Source of the DNA: Lentisphaerota bacterium
GTDB lineage: Bacteria; Verrucomicrobiota; Kiritimatiellia; JAAZAB01
Length of the DNA: 6,321 nucleotides
Assembly (NCBI GenBank): GCA_016182435.1
Contig: JACPGN010000278.1
Location: 1-6,321, forward strand
Direction: 5' to 3'
This document shows positions 1-4,757 of this stretch, in pieces (the first letter of the stretch is position 1; the number at the start of each line of letters is the position of its first letter). The notes under the pieces were generated by a model, which made no database searches, was not told where the DNA came from, and saw only the letters and a list, made by a program, of their open reading frames with translations. The translations under genes and the position numbers were made by a program.

Positions 1-339
1 AATTTGCGGCTGGCTTTTCCACGGAAATGCCAATTCCTCACAGGTCGAAACGATGTGAATACCCGCTTCCGCCAGTTCCCGCACTTGCGGCTCCAGGCGG
101 CGCAAACTGGAAACCGTGGTCAGGATGGCCACGCGGGGCTTCGCGCCCTGACAGGCCGCCGCCAGATTCGCGCGCACGATAACGCCGAGAGGCTTGAGCC
201 CGCAAAGAACGCCCAGATCCCGGCCAACTTTGTCCGGGCCCGGATCCACCGCGCCGACAATCCGGATTGTTCCGCGTTCCAGGGCGAACCGGACAATCTT
301 CTGCCCCAACGGTCCCAAACCAACCTGAACAATCGGCAT
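1..339 (-). CDS. DapB-like NAD(P)-dependent oxidoreductase, N-terminal part (3' end outside window)
   Basis: This is the first 113 codons of a gene read leftwards, with no stop before the window edge. Seen: the N-terminus is a Rossmann nucleotide-binding fold, with a G-L-G-P-L-G loop at residues 7-12 after a hydrophobic strand, and an acidic residue (D32, in VGAVDPG) ending the second strand. K37-V-G-R-D-L-G43 and TTVSS (residues 74-78) follow, then V97-STCEEL-AFPW107. Family knowledge: this pattern fits the dihydrodipicolinate-reductase-like group that includes 2,4-diaminopentanoate dehydrogenase and other NAD(P)H-dependent amine dehydrogenases, where a STCEEL-S/AFPW stretch is usual. It does not look like canonical DapB of lysine synthesis. 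Inference: a cytoplasmic oxidoreductase acting on an amino-acid-like substrate; the substrate cannot be told because the catalytic half is missing. The ATG at 339 is preceded directly by an in-frame GTG (342) and by a weak GAAAGAG purine stretch, so the start is uncertain by one codon. It is separated by 215 nt from the upstream gene and may have its own promoter. Confidence 0.8.
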   Translation of the reverse strand, partial: MPIVQVGLGPLGQKIVRFALERGTIRIVGAVDPGPDKVGRDLGVLCGLKPLGVIVRANLAAACQGAKPRVAILTTVSSLRRLEPQVRELAEAGIHIVSTCEELAFPWKSQPQI

Positions 340-385
340 CACAAGAAAAACTCTTTCACTGGGTGAGCGCCTGCCATAAGACCAT

Positions 386-406
386 CGGGACAAGCTATTT
401 GTCTCG
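386..406. promoter_or_regulatory. Imperfect dyad overlapping the putative -10 box
   Basis: CGGGACAA (386-393) and TTGTCTCG (399-406) form an inverted repeat, with seven of eight positions complementary, around a 5-nt centre. The dyad covers the proposed -10 element and start region of the DapB-like gene, which is where a repressor operator would sit. It could also be an RNA hairpin or chance. No regulator family is recognised from the half-site. Confidence 0.3.
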
Positions 407-420
407 GCCGGTAGAGTCAA
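392..420 (-). promoter_or_regulatory. Possible sigma70-type promoter for the DapB-like gene
   Basis: On the minus strand TTGACT (415-420) is followed after exactly 17 nt by TAGCTT (392-397). The -35 box is five of six to the consensus, while the -10 box matches only about three of six positions. It would start transcription near position 385, giving an untranslated leader of roughly 45 nt before the ATG at 339. It is the only reasonable promoter-like pair in the gap, but the weak -10 keeps the call tentative. Confidence 0.35.
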
Positions 421-430
421 GCTTAAAGCC

Positions 431-438
431 GCTTATTC
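431..438. repeat. Left copy of 8-bp direct repeat (candidate target-site duplication)
   Basis: GCTTATTC lies immediately left of the GTAA terminus of the 439-552 segment and is identical to 553-560. It contains, on the minus strand, the same GAATAA as the end of the repeat-protein gene. This is what is expected if a single ancestral site was duplicated by an insertion. Confidence 0.6.
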
Positions 439-552
439 GTAAGTGGGTCACTCAGCAGTTATTTGGGGGGATCGATCCCAATGGCCTCAGCAAGCTGAGG
501 CCCTACGTAGGGCGCGACCTCGTGTTGCGCCATTTTACCTCTAAGGGGTTAC
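439..552. mobile_element. Candidate 114-bp non-autonomous (MITE-like) insertion, IS66-style ends
   Basis: Seen: the segment starts GTAA and ends TTAC, and it is bounded by perfect 8-bp direct repeats GCTTATTC. It encodes no credible protein and is crowded with palindromes (468-479, 483-502, 501-512). Family knowledge: IS66-family elements characteristically have termini beginning GTAA and make 8-bp target duplications. Against this, beyond the GTAA the two ends (GTAAGTGGGTCAC and GTAACCCCTTAGAG) match poorly, whereas full IS66 elements have longer terminal repeats. Inference: a small internally deleted or MITE-like derivative mobilised by a transposase elsewhere. It sits 2 nt after the stop codon of the repeat-protein gene, so the gene was not interrupted. 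Alternative: a hairpin-rich intergenic sequence with a chance direct repeat. Confidence 0.5.
468..531. repeat. Run of adjacent palindromes inside the candidate element
   Basis: Four inverted repeats sit almost end to end. GGGATCGATCCC (468-479) is a perfect 12-bp palindrome. GGCCTCAG / CTGAGGCC (483-490 and 495-502) is a perfect 8-bp stem with a CAAG loop. CCCTACGTAGGG (501-512) is another perfect 12-bp palindrome sharing two bases with the previous stem. GGCGC / GCGCC (511-515 and 527-531) is a 5-bp stem. None is followed by a T-run on either strand, so they are not standard intrinsic terminators, although they could stall transcription or protect the 3' end of the upstream mRNA. Confidence 0.75.
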
Positions 553-570
553 GCTTATTCAAACGTAACC
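547..570. repeat. 7-bp inverted repeat straddling the stop codon of the repeat-protein gene
   Basis: GGTTACG (547-553) and CGTAACC (564-570) are perfectly complementary with a 10-nt loop that contains the TAA stop (555-557). One arm is the last codons of the gene and the other is mostly the right end of the candidate inserted element, so the hairpin would have been created by the insertion. No T-tract follows it on the minus strand. Confidence 0.6.
553..560. repeat. Right copy of 8-bp direct repeat (candidate target-site duplication)
   Basis: GCTTATTC is identical to 431-438 and directly adjoins the TTAC terminus at 552. It includes the final GAA codon and the TAA stop of the upstream gene. 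The stop codon is present in both copies, so the original gene end is preserved. Confidence 0.6.
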
Positions 571-2657
571 GGCAAGGACAGCGGCAGGTAACCGCTGGCG
601 GACGGCATCACGACCCAGACATCGCCGGTGGCGTTGCGGACGGCCGGATCGGTAAGCCCATCGCCATCGTAATCGGCCGGAACGGGAATGTAGCCGCTTC
701 CGCCCACGCCGAGCAAGTTCGTGAACGTCAAGGTCGGATCATAGGCGGTGGACGGCCGGAACTTCCAGTCGCCGGTGGTTTCGCCAAAGACGGCGGGATC
801 AGCTAAGCTATCGTTGTTATAAATCCCCGGCACGGCCCAGTAATTTGTCCCGCCCAGCAAGTTGGATACTTCGATGGGGAGGTAGCTATTCGCTGAAAGC
901 AGAGCACGCCAGTCGCCCATATTGCGTTCGTAAATGGCGGGATCAGCTTTGAGGTCGCCGTCATAGTCCGCGGGGACGCCGCTATAGCCCGGAGCGCCCA
1001 ATGGCTGGGACATCGTAAAGAGGACATAGTTGGCGCTGGAAAGCAGAACTTTCCATACGCCGGTCGTTTCCTGATACACGGCCGGATCGGCTAAGCGATC
1101 CCCGTCATAATCAGCGGAAACCGGGGTGTAGCCGATTCCGCCCAGCCCATTCAAGGTGGTGGTGAAGACGGCATAGCCGATGGTGGAAAGCCTCACTTTC
1201 CAGGTCCCGGTAGCCTCGTCATAAATGCCGGGATCGGCCAGCCCATCGCCGTCGTAATCGGCGCTGACGCCCGAAGAAAAACCGAGCGTATTCACTACGA
1301 TCGGCCCAACGTAGCCGATGCCGGTGGCTGTCAGGGCCAGGGTTGGAGTTTCACTGATCGTGAACTTTGCCAATTTGCCTCTAAAGCTTGGTGTTTCCTC
1401 GGTATATCCCAGGTATAAAGCATTATTTTCGATAACCGTATGGAGAGCGTGATAACCGCCGGTCATCACCGTCTCGTTTTGAATTAAATTCCAATTAGAG
1501 GCATCGTAGACCGCGCGGGCAACCGGATTCGCTTCATTGGACCCTTTAAGATAATGGACAATAAACCGGCCATTATAGTAAGAAAGCCCGTTGATAACCC
1601 CCAGTTTGCCGTCATCCTGTAAAATCACGGAGCGCGACTGCACTACGTTAAAATTCGTGTCGTAGACGATCCGATAGTAGCGGTCGTTTACTCCCGGTCC
1701 CACGTATTGCGGCGAAACGAAATGAAAATAACCGTCGAGATAAATGGCCGCATCGGCATTGGCATGCGAATTCGAACCCGTGCCTTCAAGATAACTCGTG
1801 ATAAAGTTCAGGTTGCCGTCATATTTGTAGATTTTATGCGCGGCCTGGCCCTCCGGATAAAACTTGCCCACATAGACATACTCGCCATCGCCGAAGAGCA
1901 GCATGTCATTGGTCGGGGGCTCGTTAGTCACCACTTGCGTTATGCCTATCCGGGTGAAGTCCCGGTTAAACTTTACCAGCCACAAGTGGCCGCCATCTCC
2001 GCTTCCGGCGATTGAGAATACGATGAAATGGTGATTATTCTGGAAAATGTGCTTGTGATCCGCTATGGCTTCACCAGCCGTGTCATTAGTGGAGGCGATG
2101 CTGGCGTACGCGCCGACGGCATTAAGATTCAAATCATACTTCCGGACGGTAATTTTTGCGTTTGATTCGCAGGACGCCACAATATTGGTGCCGTCGTAAA
2201 CAGGCTGACTCGAAGTCGTCCCCTGGTCGGTATCCAGATAGATGTTTGTGTTTTGCGTAAAGGTTAAGGCGTTGGTATTCCGTTCAACCGCGATCACCTT
2301 GAACCAGACCTGGGTGGAATAATTCTCATTCCAGTCCGAGCCCGCGTTCCAGGCGATCGCCCTGCCGGCGCCGGGCGTCACGCCGGCGCCATAGCCGCTG
2401 CCGGCGAAGTTAGTGGCCGCCAGGTCATAAGTCGCGCCGTTGTTGGTGGAGACGTTCACGGAAACCGCGCAAGCCGGCGTGGTGCTGGTGAGGTTGTAGG
2501 CAATATCCACGCTCTTGGTTCCGGAGCGCTGCGAAGCCAGCACGCCCGTAACCTGCGGCGCCGCGGCGAACACGGTTCCGGCGCCAAGCAACGCAAGCGC
2601 CGCCGCCAACAACCGTTCCCCGAAACATTGAAATTGAAGCCGGTATTTTTTATTCAT
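555..2657 (-). CDS. Secreted protein: beta domain, propeller-like middle, five C-terminal Asp-rich (FG-GAP/VCBS-like) repeats
   Basis: Complete 700-residue protein; no named family recognised. Residues 1-31 are a signal peptide: basic start (K3, K4, R6), hydrophobic LLAAALALLGAG, and an Ala-rich cleavage region VFA-AAP. Residues about 34-124 are a small beta domain (PQVTGVLASQR to WNAGSDW and VWFKVIAVE) often seen at the front of secreted PVC proteins. Residues about 150-440 hold six units of roughly 50 residues, each with a Y/F-D/N-x-x-N-like strand motif (near 174, 230, 279, 332, 384, 432), suggesting a six-bladed propeller. Residues 465-700 are five repeats with ADYDGDG-LADPAVY. The DxDGD loops should bind calcium, by analogy with FG-GAP/VCBS repeats. 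No C-terminal anchor or sorting signal is visible, so the protein is probably exported to the periplasm or outside. A likely role is adhesion or ligand binding; this is inference. The ATG is fixed by a good AGGAG site. The middle of the gene is notably lower in GC than its neighbours. Confidence 0.9.
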   Translation of the reverse strand: MNKKYRLQFQCFGERLLAAALALLGAGTVFAAAPQVTGVLASQRSGTKSVDIAYNLTSTTPACAVSVNVSTNNGATYDLAATNFAGSGYGAGVTPGAGRAIAWNAGSDWNENYSTQVWFKVIAVERNTNALTFTQNTNIYLDTDQGTTSSQPVYDGTNIVASCESNAKITVRKYDLNLNAVGAYASIASTNDTAGEAIADHKHIFQNNHHFIVFSIAGSGDGGHLWLVKFNRDFTRIGITQVVTNEPPTNDMLLFGDGEYVYVGKFYPEGQAAHKIYKYDGNLNFITSYLEGTGSNSHANADAAIYLDGYFHFVSPQYVGPGVNDRYYRIVYDTNFNVVQSRSVILQDDGKLGVINGLSYYNGRFIVHYLKGSNEANPVARAVYDASNWNLIQNETVMTGGYHALHTVIENNALYLGYTEETPSFRGKLAKFTISETPTLALTATGIGYVGPIVVNTLGFSSGVSADYDGDGLADPGIYDEATGTWKVRLSTIGYAVFTTTLNGLGGIGYTPVSADYDGDRLADPAVYQETTGVWKVLLSSANYVLFTMSQPLGAPGYSGVPADYDGDLKADPAIYERNMGDWRALLSANSYLPIEVSNLLGGTNYWAVPGIYNNDSLADPAVFGETTGDWKFRPSTAYDPTLTFTNLLGVGGSGYIPVPADYDGDGLTDPAVRNATGDVWVVMPSASGYLPLSLPVTFE
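558..1265 (-). repeat. Five tandem coding repeats of about 144-150 bp
   Basis: The repeats encode residues 465-513, 514-561, 562-609, 610-659 and 660-700 of the secreted protein. The shared pattern is (S/P)ADYDGD-x-x-ADPA-(V/I)-Y, a TG-x-W-(K/R) strand, a S-x-x-x-Y strand and a LGG-x-x-Y turn. The fourth copy has lost the acidic loop (GIYNNDS in place of ADYDGDG), and the last copy is shortened at its end. The copies are diverged at DNA level, so this is an old protein-level expansion. Confidence 0.9.
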
Positions 2658-2663
2658 GATTGA

Positions 2664-2668
2664 CTCCT
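2664..2668 (-). promoter_or_regulatory. Ribosome-binding site of the 700-residue secreted protein
   Basis: AGGAG lies 6 nt upstream of the ATG at 2657 on the minus strand. It is the strongest complete Shine-Dalgarno-to-ATG arrangement in the window and supports the chosen start, which also gives a well-formed signal peptide. The 63 nt between this gene and the upstream peptidase stop show no convincing promoter or terminator, so cotranscription is possible. Confidence 0.75.
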
Positions 2669-2720
2669 GTCTACTGCTTTAGCGATGCGTGATTTGGACA
2701 ACATGCCTTGAGGCCAGGCC

Positions 2721-4004
2721 CTAAATCTCGGCGAGCAGCTCCTTGAGGTGTTCTCCGGCGCAGCCGGCCGAACCCCGGGCGAGCCAGGCCAGGCTGGTTC
2801 TACGTTCGCGGAATATGGCATTGGCCAGCTCCTGGATATCCTCGGCTTGCACGGCCTGGATCGCCGCGAGCAGCTCTTCGGGCGTTATGACCTTTCCATA
2901 ATTCAGGACATGATCGCCGACCCACATCATATGACCGGCCGGGCTTTCCAACCCGAGCCGTATCTGGCCGAGCACATACTCCTTGGCGCGCTGGAGTTCC
3001 GGCGGAGAGATGGGGCGCCGTTTCAACCGCTGGATTTCGCGCACAATCAGCTCCAGGGCCTTGAGGTCGCGTTTACGGTCCAACCCGGCGCTGATCACCA
3101 GGTCCCCGGTTTCGGCAAACAGTTGCGCGCTGGAATGAATGGCATAGGCCAGGGCGTGCTTTTCGCGGACAACCTGGAACAGGCGCGAACTCATGTTCTC
3201 GCCCAGAATAACGTTCAGCAGTTTCAGGGCGTAACGCCGCGAGTCGTTGCGGCCGAAGATCCGGAAGCCCAGCGCCAACTGGGTCTGCTCGATATCCTTG
3301 GCCTTGAGGGCGAGCCGCTCCTGCGGCACCGCCGCGCTGACTCTCTGGTAGCCGGGCTCTCGCGCGCGGACGACACCCCGCATCAGTTTCTCCACCTGGC
3401 GGACGCATTCCTCGTGCTTAACATGGCCGGCGAAAACAAAAACCGTTTTCTGCGGCACATATTTCTGGTTCTTGAAGCTTAGAATCTGCTGGCGCCCCAG
3501 GCCGCGCAGCGTTTCCGGATAACCGATCAGCGGCCGGCCGAGGCAGTGGTCTTGCCAGAGAGCGGCGTTAAGCATTTCCTGCACCACTTGTTCCGGCTGA
3601 TCGCGGTACATCATAATTTCCTCGATGATGACGCCGCGTTCCTTTTCGATGTCCGCCGGCGCAAACCGCGGGTGCCGGAACATTTCCGTCAGGATGGCCA
3701 GCGCTTTCCAGGTGTGATTGTCGGCCGTGCGGGCGTAGTAGCAGGTCAGCTCTTCCTGAGTGAATGCATTGCAAAACCCGCCCCGGCCTTCGATGGCCTG
3801 CGAGATATCGCGTGCGGACAACCGCGCGGTGCCCTTGAACAACAAGTGCTCGATGAAGTGGCTGATGCCGGCCAAGGCCCGCGTTTCGTAGCGCGCGCCG
3901 ACCCCCACCCAGACGCCCAACGCCACGCTCCGCACACGCGCAAAAGCGGAAGTTGCCACGCGGATGCCGTTGGCCAGCTCCGTTTGATGGATATCCATCA
4001 TCAT
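2721..4004 (-). CDS. M16-family zinc metallopeptidase (processing-peptidase type)
   Basis: A 427-residue protein of the pitrilysin family, the usual length for single-unit bacterial M16B peptidases (YmxG/MlpA-like, related to mitochondrial processing peptidase beta). The inverted zinc motif H49-F-I-E52-H53 is intact: H49 and H53 bind zinc, and E52 activates water. The third ligand is E129, exactly 76 residues after H53, in ERGVIIEEI. The C-terminal M16 domain (about 200-390) keeps the SSRLFQVVREK-x-x-LAYAI segment (272-289) typical of active members. No signal peptide is visible, so it is probably cytoplasmic; substrates are likely short unfolded peptides or protein N-termini, but the sequence does not show which. 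The start overlaps the hisA stop as ATGA, and three consecutive ATG codons (4004, 4001, 3998) occur. The first is best placed, 9 nt from a GGAGG. Translation is probably coupled to hisA. Identification as M16 is firm; the physiological role is not. Confidence 0.95.
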   Translation of the reverse strand: MMMDIHQTELANGIRVATSAFARVRSVALGVWVGVGARYETRALAGISHFIEHLLFKGTARLSARDISQAIEGRGGFCNAFTQEELTCYYARTADNHTWKALAILTEMFRHPRFAPADIEKERGVIIEEIMMYRDQPEQVVQEMLNAALWQDHCLGRPLIGYPETLRGLGRQQILSFKNQKYVPQKTVFVFAGHVKHEECVRQVEKLMRGVVRAREPGYQRVSAAVPQERLALKAKDIEQTQLALGFRIFGRNDSRRYALKLLNVILGENMSSRLFQVVREKHALAYAIHSSAQLFAETGDLVISAGLDRKRDLKALELIVREIQRLKRRPISPPELQRAKEYVLGQIRLGLESPAGHMMWVGDHVLNYGKVITPEELLAAIQAVQAEDIQELANAIFRERRTSLAWLARGSAGCAGEHLKELLAEI

Positions 4005-4744
4005 GGTCGTGTGCCTCCAGCAGCATTGCGCAGTTCGTGAAATGTTGCCACGCCGTCGTAAAGGGCTTTGCCCACGATCACGCCCGCCAAGTTAGATTTG
4101 CCCAGGGCCGCCAAGGCGGCCACGTGCACCGGGGCAGCCACGCCGCCGGAAGCGATTACCCGGCAGGCCACCCGCTCGCAAAGCGCCGCGATGGCCATTA
4201 CATTCGGTCCGGTAAGCATGCCGTCCTGGACAATGTCCGTATAAATCAGGGTTTGAATGCCGATGGCTTCCAGCCGCGCGGCCAGCGCCAGTGCGTCCAT
4301 TTCGGTTGTTTCGGTCCAGCCCTTGATGGCGATTTGTCCGCCGCGCGCATCCAGACCCACGGCCAGCCGCTCGCCAAAGCGCTGCACAAGCCGCGCGAGG
4401 GTCTCCGGCGTCAGGCAAGCCCGCGTGCCCAGCACGGCGCGCTGCGCGCCGACGGCGAGCAAAGCGGCGACCTGCTCATCCGTCCGCAGGCCGCCGCCGA
4501 CCTCGACGGGAATCCGCACCGCGCGGACGATTTGCTCGATCACGGCAGTGTGCACCGGGAGGCCTTGCAGGGCGCCATCCAGGTCCACGACATGCAACCA
4601 GGCGGCCCCTTGCTGTTCCCAGGCTTGGGCCATGCCGACGGGATCAGCCGAATAAACCGTTTCATCAGAAGTCCGCCCCTGGCGCAGGCGCACGCAGCGC
4701 CCGTCCTTCAAATCAATGGCCGGAATAATGGTCAGAAAGGACAT
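4001..4744 (-). CDS. hisA: HisA: 1-(5-phosphoribosyl)-5-[(5-phosphoribosylamino)methylideneamino]imidazole-4-carboxamide isomerase
   Basis: Cytoplasmic (beta-alpha)8-barrel enzyme of histidine synthesis that performs the Amadori rearrangement of ProFAR to PRFAR (EC 5.3.1.16). With the ATG at 4744 it is 247 residues, normal for the family. The first catalytic aspartate is D11 in IIPAIDLKDGRCVRL and the second is D132 in LDARGG-x-x-AIKGW. The HVVDLDGA (about 51-58), VGGGLR (82-87), TDIVQDGM (169-176) and ASGGV (198-202) motifs cover the barrel loops and both phosphate sites. All key residues are intact, so it should be active. An in-frame TTG at 4771 would add nine residues and overlap the upstream gene. 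It has a close AGGTGA behind it, but the family N-terminus begins at MSFLTIIPAIDL, so the ATG is preferred even though its own ribosome site is weak. The upstream hydrolase stop is 13 nt away, and the downstream M16 gene overlaps by 4 nt. No other his gene is in the window, so hisA is outside a normal his operon here. Confidence 0.96.
   Translation of the reverse strand: MSFLTIIPAIDLKDGRCVRLRQGRTSDETVYSADPVGMAQAWEQQGAAWLHVVDLDGALQGLPVHTAVIEQIVRAVRIPVEVGGGLRTDEQVAALLAVGAQRAVLGTRACLTPETLARLVQRFGERLAVGLDARGGQIAIKGWTETTEMDALALAARLEAIGIQTLIYTDIVQDGMLTGPNVMAIAALCERVACRVIASGGVAAPVHVAALAALGKSNLAGVIVGKALYDGVATFHELRNAAGGTRP
4014..4018 (-). promoter_or_regulatory. Ribosome-binding site of the M16 peptidase, inside hisA
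   Basis: GGAGG on the minus strand lies 9 nt before the first of three successive ATG codons (4004). The distance would be 12 and 15 nt to the second and third, so the first is the most likely initiator. The site lies within the last codons of hisA, consistent with translational coupling. Confidence 0.7.
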
Positions 4745-4757
4745 GGATATCTGCGGA

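Noticed and set aside
465..512. Classical rho-independent terminator for the secreted-protein gene
   Set aside because: The stems are strong, but no run of T follows on the minus strand, or on the plus strand; the bases after the 468-479 palindrome on the minus strand are mostly C and A.
439..552. Complete insertion sequence or REP-associated element with transposase
   Set aside because: Only 114 bp with no coding capacity; no transposase gene is present in the window, so at most it is a non-autonomous element.
267..806. Plus-strand open frame of 179 codons across the gap and the end of the repeat-protein gene
   Set aside because: It lies antisense to two well-supported genes, has no ribosome site or recognisable protein features, and is rich in Arg/Gly/Pro as expected of a shadow frame.
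558..1265. CRISPR-like or intergenic tandem repeat
   Set aside because: The periodicity of about 147 bp is within a reading frame, the copies are diverged in DNA but conserved in protein, and there are no spacers.
2658..2720. Promoter or terminator between the peptidase and the secreted-protein gene
   Set aside because: TTGTCC has no acceptable -10 box at the right distance, and the GGCCTGGCC sequence near the peptidase stop forms no useful stem and has no T-run.
2748..3482. Long plus-strand open frame (244 codons) opposite the M16 gene
   Set aside because: The opposite strand encodes an intact M16 peptidase with all metal ligands; the plus frame has no domain features and is a by-product of GC-rich codon use.
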